DNA of 64,000 nt from CAZLQF01 sp964561545 (GTDB taxonomy: Bacteria; Bacteroidota; Bacteroidia; CAILMK01; CAYYUA01), in assembly GCA_964561545.1 (NCBI GenBank), contig CAZLQF010000004.1:62001-126000 (forward strand), in the 5' to 3' direction. Position 1 is the stretch's first letter. The number at the start of each line of letters is the position of its first letter. The notes under the pieces are model-generated. The model ran no database searches, was not told the DNA's origin, and worked only from the letters and a program-made list of their open reading frames with translations. Shown here one piece after another: positions 8,025 to 17,013 of the stretch. The position numbers and the translations under genes are program-made.

Positions 8025-9254
8025 CTATTGATCAATGAATTCTCCTTCTTTGATATGTTTAGATTCAAGTGCGGCAAGCGCTGAGAGTGGTTTACCAGCA
8101 ATATAGGTTAGTAAGGCCCCGCCTCCTGTAGAAACATATGAGGCTTGGTTTGCCAGGTTAAATTGATCAAAAGCAGCTGCAGTATCCCCTCCTCCAATTA
8201 AAGAGTAAGCGCTCATTTGGGTAGCTTCTGCTACAGCCAACGCCATGCGATGGGTTCCTTCTTCAAGGCCTTCAACTTCGAAAACGCCAACAGGCCCATT
8301 CCAAAAAATTGTTTTAGAGCTTTTAATGATTTCACCATAACGTTCAATAGTTTTAGGGCCTAAATCAGCACCCATATACCCCTCAGGTATATTGGAATTA
8401 TCAGTGATATGTTTTTCAGCTTTATTGGTGATCGATTTGGTAATTACAGAATCTATGGGTACATGTAGTTTTACATGGTTGCTTGCAGCCTCGTTAATAA
8501 GTGAACTGGCAAGTTCAAGTTTGTCTTCTTCAACCATTGAGTTGCCTATTTGATAGCCTTGAGCCTTTAGAAAAGTGTAGGTCATGCCACCTCCGATAAG
8601 GATGTGATCGGCTTTACTCATTAAAGAACGGATCAATTGAATTTTGTCAGAAACTTTAGAACCACCGATAATGGCAGTATAAGGATGTTCGGGGGTATTA
8701 ACAACATGGTGGGCATGTTCAAGTTCTGATGTCATCAAGCTCCCTGCCATTTTGTGCTCAGGGTCGAAATACTGGGCTACCGTGTAGTTAGATGCGTGGG
8801 CGCGGTGAGCAGTTCCAAAGGCATCATCAATGTAAACATCCCCCAATTCAGCAAGTTGTTTGGCAAAACTTTCATCCCCTTGCTTTTCTGCTTTATGAAA
8901 ACGAAGGTTTTCAAGTAAAGCCACTTTTCCTTCTTGCAACTCGTTATTAATCTTTTGAATTACATCATCTCCTATACAATCTTCATAAAACCTAACCTCT
9001 GTTTTCAGCAAACCTGACAGATGATTAACCAGATGCTTAAATGAGAACGACTCATGGTATTGGCCTTTGGGCCTTCCCATATGAGACATTAAAATTGCTT
9101 TTCCGCCTTCGTTGATAATTTTGTTAATGGTAGGTAAACATGCTTTAATTCGGGTATCGTCAATTACATTGTAATGGTTATCCAACTTCACGTTGAAGTC
9201 AACCCTTACCAAAGCCCTTTGACCCTGAAAATTAAAATCTGTAACCGTTCTCAT
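8025..9254 (-). CDS. pgk: phosphoglycerate kinase
   Basis: The 409-residue protein has full family length and all major motifs: VRVDFNV, DDTRI, SHMGRPKG, the GGSKVSDK block, FWNGPVGVFE and GGGDTAAA. It interconverts 1,3-bisphosphoglycerate with ADP and 3-phosphoglycerate with ATP in glycolysis and gluconeogenesis, in the cytosol. It is not clustered with gap or other glycolytic genes here. The upstream ZIP gene is on the same strand, 92 bases away, but a promoter with both elements lies in that gap and overlaps the ZIP stop, so pgk is probably transcribed on its own. Confidence 0.97.
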   Translation of the reverse strand: MRTVTDFNFQGQRALVRVDFNVKLDNHYNVIDDTRIKACLPTINKIINEGGKAILMSHMGRPKGQYHESFSFKHLVNHLSGLLKTEVRFYEDCIGDDVIQKINNELQEGKVALLENLRFHKAEKQGDESFAKQLAELGDVYIDDAFGTAHRAHASNYTVAQYFDPEHKMAGSLMTSELEHAHHVVNTPEHPYTAIIGGSKVSDKIQLIRSLMSKADHILIGGGMTYTFLKAQGYQIGNSMVEEDKLELASSLINEAASNHVKLHVPIDSVITKSITNKAEKHITDNSNIPEGYMGADLGPKTIERYGEIIKSSKTIFWNGPVGVFEVEGLEEGTHRMALAVAEATQMSAYSLIGGGDTAAAFDQFNLANQASYVSTGGGALLTYIAGKPLSALAALESKHIKEGEFIDQ

Positions 9255-9331
9255 TATACATGCATTTTTTTGGATTCAATTTTATAAAATTATGGACAAT
9301 TAAAATAATAGTGATATTCGCATTAACTGTA

Positions 9332-9360
9332 CAAATATAGCAATCTTTATCCTAAACCAA
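9332..9360 (-). promoter_or_regulatory. promoter of pgk
   Basis: On the minus strand: TTG (9358-9360, inside the last codons of the ZIP gene), 18 bases, then TATATTTG (9332-9339). It is about 80 bases upstream of the pgk start. Confidence 0.55.
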
Positions 9361-10159
9361 CATCCAAAGCCATCATAATTGCAAATCCGCCCATCAATCC
9401 CAATGTTGCAAGGTCTGTATTGCCCTTAAGTTGAGATTCAGGGATTAATTCTTCTACCACCACATAAATCATGGCCCCAGCAGCAAAAGCCATGGCATAA
9501 GGTAGTAGGGGTTTGATCAACATTACAGCCACAGCGCCTAAAACGCCAGCTATTGGCTCAACAATAGCAGATGCTTGACCATAAAAAAAGCTTCTAACTT
9601 TTGTAAAACCTTCACGTCTTAAAGGCATGGATACCGAAGTCCCTTCTGGGAAATTTTGAATACCAATTCCTAAAGCAAGGGTAGTAGCACCTGAAAATGT
9701 TGCGGCAGGAAGATTTTGAGCCAAAGATCCAAATGCAACGCCAATGGCTAAGCCCTCGGGTATGTTATGAAGCGTAATAGCCAATACCAACAACATGCTT
9801 CGGTGTAAGCTGGTGGATGGCCCTTCAGCTTCTTTCTGTGGAAATCCAATGTGTAAGTGAGGCATGATTTTGTCAATGCAAGCAATGGCTCCTCCTCCTA
9901 ATAAAAATCCGACAACCACTGGCAACCAAGTCGGAACCGTTTCATTGGCTGATGCCATTTCCATGGCCGGTAACAATAAGGAGAAAAAACTGGCAGCAAT
10001 CATTACGCCCCCGGCAAAACCCATCATGCCATCCAGCAGTTTTTGATTAAAAGATTTCATGAAAAAGACCAGAGAAGCGCCAAGTGCGGTAAACCCCCAA
10101 GTAAAACAGGTAGCCAGCAAAGCTTGCCAGATAGGGCTAAGGCTTTTGAACCATTCCAT
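9347..10159 (-). CDS. ZIP family metal transporter
   Basis: From ATG 10159 the protein has 270 residues and about eight hydrophobic segments. The metal-binding helices are clear: HNIPEGLAIGVAFG and the following NFPEGTSVSMPL, the H-N-x-P-E and N-x-P-E pair of ZIP carriers. It should import zinc, iron or manganese across the inner membrane; GufA-like bacterial ZIPs have broad specificity. A longer frame reaches 10282, but its extra 41 residues are polar and it would start upstream of the -7 element at 10186-10193, so the internal ATG is chosen. It diverges from the nuclease gene at 10281. Confidence 0.92.
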   Translation of the reverse strand: MEWFKSLSPIWQALLATCFTWGFTALGASLVFFMKSFNQKLLDGMMGFAGGVMIAASFFSLLLPAMEMASANETVPTWLPVVVGFLLGGGAIACIDKIMPHLHIGFPQKEAEGPSTSLHRSMLLVLAITLHNIPEGLAIGVAFGSLAQNLPAATFSGATTLALGIGIQNFPEGTSVSMPLRREGFTKVRSFFYGQASAIVEPIAGVLGAVAVMLIKPLLPYAMAFAAGAMIYVVVEELIPESQLKGNTDLATLGLMGGFAIMMALDVGLG

Positions 10160-10185
10160 TCTATGGGGTTTAGGGGTTAAGTTTG

Positions 10186-10193
10186 CAAAGGTA
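10186..10193 (-). promoter_or_regulatory. -7 promoter element for the ZIP transporter
   Basis: On the minus strand TACCTTTG followed by CA, an exact TAnnTTTG match 26 bases upstream of ATG 10159. No clear -33 element. Its position decides the start of the ZIP gene. Confidence 0.5.
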
Positions 10194-10201
10194 CATTGGT
10201 A

Positions 10202-10234
10202 TTTGCTGAAAGGGAAATATTCATCCGAATTTTG
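10202..10234 (+). promoter_or_regulatory. possible promoter for the secreted nuclease
   Basis: TTTG (10202-10205), 21 bases, GAATTTTG (10227-10234), the same layout as the cysD candidate. It overlaps the divergent ZIP leader region. Confidence 0.3.
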
Positions 10235-10280
10235 GAAGCAATGAAATTTTCCTAATTTCCCGCCTTTAAAATGAAGGGAC

Positions 10281-11870
10281 ATGAAGGTTTTAGTTTATGT
10301 TTTTGTGTTGTTGGTTCCACTTGCGCTTAACGCTCAATATTTCGAATTTCAATCATCTCAAATTGATTTTGGAGAAGTACCCACTACCAAACCAGATAGC
10401 TCAAAAGTGGTTATACAAAACTTAACCGGCCAAAAAGCTAAATTTAAAATCATAAAAGCGCCTCATCCTGCGTATTCTGTGGCTAAATCCGCCATAGAAA
10501 TACCTGCAAATGGCGAGGAGGCGCTTTGGGTCCGTTTTGATCCGGATCATAATGTGTACCATAATTCTGAATTGTATTTAACTGCTGCTCAAGGTAAGGG
10601 TGGTTATGCCATCAACTTGGAAGGATTGGGAAAATATCCAAATTCTTATTACTCGGCTACGCAAAATAAATGGGGTGAAAATTTAAAATCTGCTTTAGCC
10701 AATATTGTCGATAATCATAACAGTTTAGGTTATACTTATGCCCGGGATGAGATGTATGCAAGCATTTATAATGAAAATGGCCAAGTCGAAGGTGTTTATA
10801 CCGGCCGGAAAGCGAGTTTTACTACAAGGTCAGGTGCCAATAGCAATCAATTTAATTGCGAACATACATTTCCGCAAAGTAAATTCAATCAAAATGAACC
10901 AGAGCGCTCCGACATTCATCACTTGTTCCCGACCGATGTTGAGGCCAATAGCAGGCGTTCGAATTATATGCTTAGCACTGTGAGTAACCCTAATTGGCAG
11001 AAAGGCGGCTCAAAAGCTGGGAGTAACAAATTTGAGCCGAGGAATGAACAAAAAGGAGCCTCCGCAAGGGCAATGTTCTATTTTGTAATCCGGTATCAGG
11101 ATTACAATAACTTTCTTTCCAGTCATGAAGATGTATTGCGCACCTGGTCCAAAGAACATCCCCCTGATCAGGAAGAACAAGACCGGAATGATGAGATTTA
11201 CCAACTACAAAACAACCGTAATCCTTTTGTGGATCATCCTGAGTTTTTGGAGAGGATTTCCTCAATAAGCGGCACAGCTTCCAGGCCTCAAACCCGGCAA
11301 CTTATTGTACCGTTGGATTCAGTAATATTTCGAACTTCCAAGAATAGTGATTCCGCAAGGTTTAATTTCGAGGTTGGCAATGAAGGCAATGAACCGATCT
11401 CTTTATCAAACTGGACTGTAAAAGGCAATGGTTTTGATTTGTTAACCAAACCTAACTCGATACCACCTGGTCAATCAGTTAAAATAAAAGTGGCACACAT
11501 TTCTACTACCCAAGGTATCAGTAAAACAGGCCAATTAAATTTCAGTACCAATGCAGATCAGCAACAAAATGTATCCTTGCCCATTCAGGTGAATGAGCCA
11601 ATAAGCACTACCGCTAAAAATGAAAATGCCAAGAACCAATTTACTGTTTACCCCAATCCAGCAAATGGTGAAGTTTATGTAAAATTTCCCAGGGTTGGAG
11701 ATTATGAATTAACATTTACAAACCTCTCAGGTCAACTAGTTAAGCAATTAACTGTTAAAGATTCAAACCACAGGATTATCAACTTTAAGCCAAATGGCAA
11801 TAATGTCTTGCTTCTAAACATTAAAGAAGGAAATAACAATTACAAGAAAAGGATTTTTATTGCGCGTTAA
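10281..11870 (+). CDS. secreted endonuclease I family protein with T9SS sorting domain
   Basis: The 529-residue protein has a signal peptide (about 1-19, ending LNAQ), an Ig-like choice-of-anchor-type domain (21-117), an endonuclease I domain (about 120-320), a second Ig-like domain (about 335-440) and a type A sorting domain (about 455-529, starting FTVYPNPANGEVYVKF). Catalytic-type residues are visible: Glu194-His195 in NCEHTFPQSKF, and SDIHHLFPTD with Asn223. Endonuclease I enzymes cut DNA or RNA unspecifically using a metal ion. Export by the type IX system to the surface or medium would fit nutrient or phosphate recovery from extracellular DNA. Start ATG 10281 gives a clean signal peptide. 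Confidence 0.93.
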   Translation: MKVLVYVFVLLVPLALNAQYFEFQSSQIDFGEVPTTKPDSSKVVIQNLTGQKAKFKIIKAPHPAYSVAKSAIEIPANGEEALWVRFDPDHNVYHNSELYLTAAQGKGGYAINLEGLGKYPNSYYSATQNKWGENLKSALANIVDNHNSLGYTYARDEMYASIYNENGQVEGVYTGRKASFTTRSGANSNQFNCEHTFPQSKFNQNEPERSDIHHLFPTDVEANSRRSNYMLSTVSNPNWQKGGSKAGSNKFEPRNEQKGASARAMFYFVIRYQDYNNFLSSHEDVLRTWSKEHPPDQEEQDRNDEIYQLQNNRNPFVDHPEFLERISSISGTASRPQTRQLIVPLDSVIFRTSKNSDSARFNFEVGNEGNEPISLSNWTVKGNGFDLLTKPNSIPPGQSVKIKVAHISTTQGISKTGQLNFSTNADQQQNVSLPIQVNEPISTTAKNENAKNQFTVYPNPANGEVYVKFPRVGDYELTFTNLSGQLVKQLTVKDSNHRIINFKPNGNNVLLLNIKEGNNNYKKRIFIAR

Positions 11871-11929
11871 GATCAATAAAGGATTTTTGTAGAAATTTGA
11901 TATTCTAAATTAAGCAAATTACAATCGAT

Positions 11930-13726
11930 ATGAAAGAATTTCTGAAATTTACGCTTGCCAGCATGGTTGGCTTTATTGTCGCCAATATCATCTTATTAGT
12001 GATTACAATTACATTTCTGTTTATTGGAATTGGTAGTGTCGCTACAATGACCAAAGGTTTTCAAAGTGGTCAGCAGGCTAAAATTGAAGAGAAAAGCATC
12101 CTTAAAATAGGGCTTGATCAACCTATTGTTGAAAGGACCTCGGATGATCCTTTTAAGGATGTTATGTACACCTTGCAAGATCAACCCAAGCCTATTGCGA
12201 TAAGCGATGTTTTACAATCCATTGAGCATGCAAAGACCGATGACAAAATCAAAGGAGTATTTTTAGATTTATCCGTTGTGCCTGCGAGCAGAGCAACTGT
12301 AAAGGGAATTTACAATAAACTCAAATCCTATAAATCAAGCGGTAAATTCATTTACGCCTATGGAGATATGATGACGCAACAATCTTATTACCTGGCTTCG
12401 CTGGCTGATAGCATATACTTACAGCCTGAAGGAATGTTTATGTTCAATGGCATGCATTCGGAAATGACTTTTTACAAAGGGCTCTTTGATAAACTGGAAA
12501 TCGAACCCAACGTTATTAAAATGGGTAAATACAAAAGTGCTGGTGAATCATTCTCCCATAAAGAAATGACCGATGCCAACCGTGAGCAAATGAACGAGTT
12601 GCTCAATACATTTTACCATACCCATTTGGAAGCGATTTCAGAATCAAGAGACATTAAGGTTTCAAGGCTCAAGACCATCGCTGATAGTTTAATGGTCAGA
12701 AATGCTGAGGACGCTGTTGAACATGGGTTTGTTGATCAATTGGCTTACAGGGATGAAGTCCTTAACATGCTGAAAGAAAAATCTGGAATTAAAGAAGGTG
12801 AAGATTTAAATACGGTTGGTCTTCAAAAATACAGCAAAAAAGCTGATGATTGGGGACAAAATACAGCAGATAGTGAAATAGCTGTAATTTATGCCACAGG
12901 TCCCATAGGATTAAAAGGTGGTGATTCTGAGAATATAGGGTCTAAACGAATGTCAGAGGCCATAAGAAGCGCACGTAAAAATGAGGATGTTAAAGCCGTT
13001 GTTTTACGAGTTAATTCACCAGGAGGTAGTGCATTGGCTTCTGATGTTATTTGGCGCGAGGTTAAATTAACTAAGGCAGAAAAACCGATTATTGTAAGCA
13101 TGGGTGATCTCGCTGCTTCAGGTGGGTACTACGTTTCTGCTTCAGCAGATACCATTGTAGCACAACCCAATACCATTACAGGTTCTATAGGTGTGATCGG
13201 TATTTTAATGAATTGGCAGAAATTCTTTAATGAAAAATTAGGCGTAACTTTTGACCGGGTTAAAACGGCTAAATATGCGGATTTAGGTAATCCCAACCGC
13301 CCTATGATGGAAAAAGAAAAGGAAATCATGCGCACGTTCATAAGGGACATTTATGATGATTTCCTTTCAAAAGTAGCCCAAGGTCGCGGGATGCCTGTAA
13401 ATAAGGTAGATTCATTGGCAAGAGGCCGCGTATGGTCCGGTGAAGATGCTAAAGAAGTTGGCCTTGTTGATGAAATCGGAGGCATTGAGAAAGCCATCAA
13501 CATTGCAGCCAGCAAAGCTGATTTAGAAGAATATGATATTAAATACTTACCTGAGCAAAAAGGACCTTTTGACCAATTTTTAAAGAATTTTGGAGCTGAT
13601 ATTAAGCAATCCATGGTAAAATCCGAACTTGGAGAAAACTATAAGCACTTTCAAAGGCTTAAAGAGCTAAAAAATATGGAAAGTGGGGCCTATGCCATCT
13701 TGCCTTATGAGCTTAGGATCAAATAG
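11930..13726 (+). CDS. sppA: signal peptide peptidase SppA, 67 kDa type
   Basis: The 598-residue protein has one N-terminal membrane segment (about 8-37) and tandem SppA domains, as in the long E. coli-type enzyme. Lys202 in MGKYKSAGESF and Ser397 in LAASGGYYVS correspond to the Ser/Lys dyad, split between the two halves. It degrades cleaved signal peptides in the membrane. It follows the nuclease gene by 59 bases and may share its transcript, although no functional link is evident. Confidence 0.95.
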   Translation: MKEFLKFTLASMVGFIVANIILLVITITFLFIGIGSVATMTKGFQSGQQAKIEEKSILKIGLDQPIVERTSDDPFKDVMYTLQDQPKPIAISDVLQSIEHAKTDDKIKGVFLDLSVVPASRATVKGIYNKLKSYKSSGKFIYAYGDMMTQQSYYLASLADSIYLQPEGMFMFNGMHSEMTFYKGLFDKLEIEPNVIKMGKYKSAGESFSHKEMTDANREQMNELLNTFYHTHLEAISESRDIKVSRLKTIADSLMVRNAEDAVEHGFVDQLAYRDEVLNMLKEKSGIKEGEDLNTVGLQKYSKKADDWGQNTADSEIAVIYATGPIGLKGGDSENIGSKRMSEAIRSARKNEDVKAVVLRVNSPGGSALASDVIWREVKLTKAEKPIIVSMGDLAASGGYYVSASADTIVAQPNTITGSIGVIGILMNWQKFFNEKLGVTFDRVKTAKYADLGNPNRPMMEKEKEIMRTFIRDIYDDFLSKVAQGRGMPVNKVDSLARGRVWSGEDAKEVGLVDEIGGIEKAINIAASKADLEEYDIKYLPEQKGPFDQFLKNFGADIKQSMVKSELGENYKHFQRLKELKNMESGAYAILPYELRIK

Positions 13727-14017
13727 TTCTACAGCATTAAAATTGTTTGAGAAGGTTATGGTTAACTAGTTGCTTTTCTCGGGATCTTAGGATCATCAAA
13801 AGGTTAGCGAGCAATGAGGGTAAATACTCAATGCCGTATTCCAATCATTAAAACTCTTGTTTTTTAGCCGTATTTCATGAATGGTAATCGATTCATTATG
13901 GTTAAAAATTCCTGAATGGGGTAAAGCTTTTAGAAAACTTGATTTGGGGAGGCTTCATAAAAATATGGTACTTGACCAATTTAAGCGTAAAGTCTCGAGT
14001 GATTATAACTTGAACAT

Positions 14018-14773
14018 TTATTTTAATAGCGTAACTTCAATATTCTTTTTACGGATTTCCGATACCCGCTTTACTTCATTTTCCTTGTAAAAGCTGTCAA
14101 TTTTTACAAAGTTGACCGATGAATCAACAGGTGCTAAATTAAGGTAATCCTGGAACCGGATTCCCTTAATGGTTCTGGGCTTGTCAGCAACCCTGAAGCG
14201 CATCCCACCACCATTTGTTTGGTACTTATAGGCCAGAAAATCCATGGTATAATTGTTCTCATGAATCCAATACAGAAAAGTATCTTGATGGTTTTGACCA
14301 TTCGCCCCTTCTTTAAAAGTGACCCGGATTTTCTTGTAGGGGGACTTATGGAGGTTTACGGAACCCATATATTGAGATTGAACAGCTGGGTCCTTAAGTT
14401 TATAAGGTAAAAGGAAAAAGTAATTGACAGCGTCCAATGAACCTCTAAGTCCAGCTTTCTCATCTTTTGAAAGAACCACTTTTTGACCATTCACCTCCCG
14501 GTATAAACTGTCATTGCTGAGTACCGCCTTATATTGGTTGCCAGCGGTGTCCTCGTAAGTTCGTTGGTAATGATAGGTTCCGTTTTTCAAGGTTGTGGTG
14601 TAATGCTTGTCCCTGAAGTCATAGTCTATTTGAACTTGATCCATTTTTGCTCCGCCATGAGTCTCTATCGTTTTTTGGATGATGCTATCAGTATCTTTTT
14701 TTGAAGGTTGGCATCCGTGCAAGTACATTAGGCAGATCACTGACAACGAAATTGAAAGAAACAAGTAATTCAT
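14018..14773 (-). CDS. lipoprotein of unknown function (possibly DUF6503)
   Basis: The 251-residue protein has a lipoprotein signal peptide with lipobox LHGC (Cys21), then a mixed alpha/beta body rich in YxY and charged strands, including VNYFFLLPYKL, HKSPYKKIRVTF and the C-terminal LNLAPVDSSVNF. The layout resembles Bacteroidota lipoproteins labelled DUF6503, which recall the LolA/LolB-type lipid-binding fold; I am not certain of that name. Gln follows the lipid Cys, so outer-membrane sorting is plausible. It is isolated, on the opposite strand to both neighbours. Confidence 0.7.
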   Translation of the reverse strand: MNYLFLSISLSVICLMYLHGCQPSKKDTDSIIQKTIETHGGAKMDQVQIDYDFRDKHYTTTLKNGTYHYQRTYEDTAGNQYKAVLSNDSLYREVNGQKVVLSKDEKAGLRGSLDAVNYFFLLPYKLKDPAVQSQYMGSVNLHKSPYKKIRVTFKEGANGQNHQDTFLYWIHENNYTMDFLAYKYQTNGGGMRFRVADKPRTIKGIRFQDYLNLAPVDSSVNFVKIDSFYKENEVKRVSEIRKKNIEVTLLK

Positions 14774-14977
14774 ACAGTCGATGGGTTTATTATAAAAGGT
14801 TTAAGGGCCCTCAAGTGTTTTGAAGAACTGGAACAAATTTAAGACTTATGAATTCAAACATTTGGATTATTGTATTTATTGAGCGGTGATTGCTAAATTA
14901 CTTGTGCAAAATAGGTTGATCAATCACTGATTTATTAATCATGTACTATTCTAAGCGCAAATCATTATATTTAACCC

Positions 14978-15652
14978 ATGAATTTTCTGGCCCATTATTA
15001 TTTTGATGGTATTGAAGGGGATGCATATTTTAACTTTGGCTTGATCCTTCCTGACCTTATGGGTATTGCCAAAAGAGGTTGGAAAATTAAAGGCAATGTT
15101 GAAAGGAAATTTCAACAAGAGCCCGCGTTCGATATTTTTCTTGGGGTACTTCGTCACCTGGACCTTGATCACTTCTTCCATAACTCTGAATTTTTTACTA
15201 AACAAACCCAAGCCGTCAAGGACCATTTGGCTGCTAAAAGGCTTGATAAGGGGGAGTTCCGGATGTTTTTTGTGGTGCATGTATTATTAGAGATCATGCT
15301 TGACCGGCTTATAATTAAAAAAGAACCGGAAATTTTAGAACGTTTTTACCAAGACCTCAATCTTATACGAAAAGATCCGGTTCAGGATTTCTTTTACCAA
15401 ACCAATACCACTTATTGGGAACGCCTTTTTAAGGTGTTTGATAAATTTAAATCTGCCCAATACCTCTATGATTATCCTTATAATCAAAAATTTATTCGTG
15501 CTTTAAACAGAACTTTTGAGCGGGTTAATCATCCACCCTTGGGTGAAGAGAATGATGAGTACATCCAAAATGTTATATTTGACATCGAGGAATATTTGAA
15601 TAAGCATTTTGACATGTTAGGTCAGGAGTTACAAAATTACCGGCAATCATGA
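14978..15652 (+). CDS. ACP phosphodiesterase-like (AcpH-related) protein
   Basis: The 224-residue protein begins MNFLAHYYFD and has NFGLILPDLMG, RHLDLDHFFHNSEFF and HVLLEIMLDRLI, the spacing of His/Asp blocks seen in AcpH and its relatives. AcpH removes 4'-phosphopantetheine from acyl carrier protein. Identity to true AcpH is clearly low, so the activity is only a suggestion, and the family in Bacteroidota is largely uncharacterised. The TGA stop overlaps the ATG of the next gene (ATGA, 15649-15652), which implies translational coupling to an outer-membrane barrel. Confidence 0.6.
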   Translation: MNFLAHYYFDGIEGDAYFNFGLILPDLMGIAKRGWKIKGNVERKFQQEPAFDIFLGVLRHLDLDHFFHNSEFFTKQTQAVKDHLAAKRLDKGEFRMFFVVHVLLEIMLDRLIIKKEPEILERFYQDLNLIRKDPVQDFFYQTNTTYWERLFKVFDKFKSAQYLYDYPYNQKFIRALNRTFERVNHPPLGEENDEYIQNVIFDIEEYLNKHFDMLGQELQNYRQS

Positions 15653-16749
15653 GAGGATTAATTGCAGTTCTTGCTTTATGCTTACTCGTTATTTCGGTGC
15701 AAGGGCAAACGAGGAAATACAGCAATGAATTTTTATCGATAGGGGTAAGTGCAAAAAGCCTTGGCATGGGGAATGCGCAAGTAGCATCAGTAAATGATGT
15801 AACGGCCGGTTATTGGAACCCGGCCGGGCTTACAAGAATTGATCCCAATCTTCAGCTTTCCTTAATGCATTCTGAATACTTTGCCGGAATTGCCAATTAT
15901 GATTATGGTGGATTTGGTGTTAAAATTGATGAAAAGAATCACCTGGCCCTATCAGTCATTCGTTTTGGCGTAGATGACATCCCCAATACATTGGAGCTGA
16001 TTGATGAAACCGGAAGGGTTGATTACAGCCGTGTCACAGGCTTTTCAGCCGTTGATTATGGATTTTTGTTTTCTTATGGGCGCAAACTCAACGACCAACT
16101 CAGGGTAGGCGGTAATTTCAAACTGGTGCATCGGAAAGCTGGCCCTTTTGCCAGGGCATGGGGTTTTGGCTTGGATGCCGGAGCGCAATACCAACAGGAT
16201 GATTTTACTTTTGGCGTGATGTTACGAGATGTTACAACCACTTTTAATGCCTGGTCTTTTTCTTTTAATGAAGACCAAAAAGAGGTCTTGACGCGAACGG
16301 GAAATATCATCCCTAAAAACTCAATTGAAATAACCCTTCCTAAAGCAATTCTTGGAGTAAATCACCAATGGGGCATTTCCAATAATTTTCAACTATCCTC
16401 TGAAATTGACCTTGTAACGACTTTTGACGGTCAACGCAATACCTTGCTCAGTACAGGTTTCATGAGCATTGCACCCCGTGCTGGTTTGGAATTTGGCATG
16501 TGGGATATAGCTTTCATTCGCGGAGGAATTGGTAATTTCCAGGAAGAAACCAATGTAAAACCGAAAGAAAACGAGGAAGTGCTCACCTATCAACCTAATA
16601 TTGGAGTAGGATTACAATTTAAAGTGGCCCAACTGGATTATGCCTTTACCGATATTGGCGACCAATCCATAGCGCAATACTCCCATGTGATTTCCTTGAG
16701 GTTTGACGTTCGAAAGGGGTTTTTTAGGGGTGATGATAAGGAAGAGTAA
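15649..16749 (+). CDS. PorV/PorQ-like outer-membrane beta-barrel protein
   Basis: The 366-residue protein has a signal peptide (about 1-20, ending VQGQ) followed by alternating beta-strands. The opening KYSNEFLSIGVSAKSLGMGNA and later VTAGYWNPAGL are the FadL/PorV-type signature (split here). Known PorV shuttles cargo for the type IX secretion system; paralogues such as those named PorV2 and PorQ have related roles. The window contains two T9SS cargo proteins but no core T9SS gene. It is coupled to the AcpH-like gene by an ATGA overlap. Confidence 0.8.
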   Translation: MRGLIAVLALCLLVISVQGQTRKYSNEFLSIGVSAKSLGMGNAQVASVNDVTAGYWNPAGLTRIDPNLQLSLMHSEYFAGIANYDYGGFGVKIDEKNHLALSVIRFGVDDIPNTLELIDETGRVDYSRVTGFSAVDYGFLFSYGRKLNDQLRVGGNFKLVHRKAGPFARAWGFGLDAGAQYQQDDFTFGVMLRDVTTTFNAWSFSFNEDQKEVLTRTGNIIPKNSIEITLPKAILGVNHQWGISNNFQLSSEIDLVTTFDGQRNTLLSTGFMSIAPRAGLEFGMWDIAFIRGGIGNFQEETNVKPKENEEVLTYQPNIGVGLQFKVAQLDYAFTDIGDQSIAQYSHVISLRFDVRKGFFRGDDKEE

Positions 16750-16926
16750 ATTGCCCTTCAGTCACTTAATTTGATAATTGGGTTGAATATTGTGGCTTAA
16801 CCCCTAACAAAACGAGTCAAAACATTTAGTTTGACCTGTTAATAATCGATTTTTAACCAATCAAACCATCCAGGTAGTTTCAAGCAAAAAGCCTTTTTTA
16901 AATTAGGTGAAGCAGGCCAGTAGCCA

Positions 16927-16934
16927 TAAATTTG
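16927..16934 (+). promoter_or_regulatory. -7 promoter element for aconitase
   Basis: TAAATTTG followed by CA matches the consensus and would give a leader of about 80 bases before ATG 17014. No convincing -33 element. Confidence 0.4.
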
Positions 16935-17013
16935 CATTCAAAGCTAAAACTCAACTAAGATTAAATTATAGGTGTTCAATTATAAATAAACTATATTATT
17001 AAATAGATAAATT

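Noticed and set aside
10160..10282. Extended N-terminus of the ZIP transporter
   Set aside because: The extra 41 residues are polar and the start would lie upstream of the -7 promoter element at 10186-10193.
13881..14090. 69-codon plus-strand frame after sppA
   Set aside because: It runs into the antisense of the lipoprotein gene, has no family resemblance and no promoter or ribosome site.
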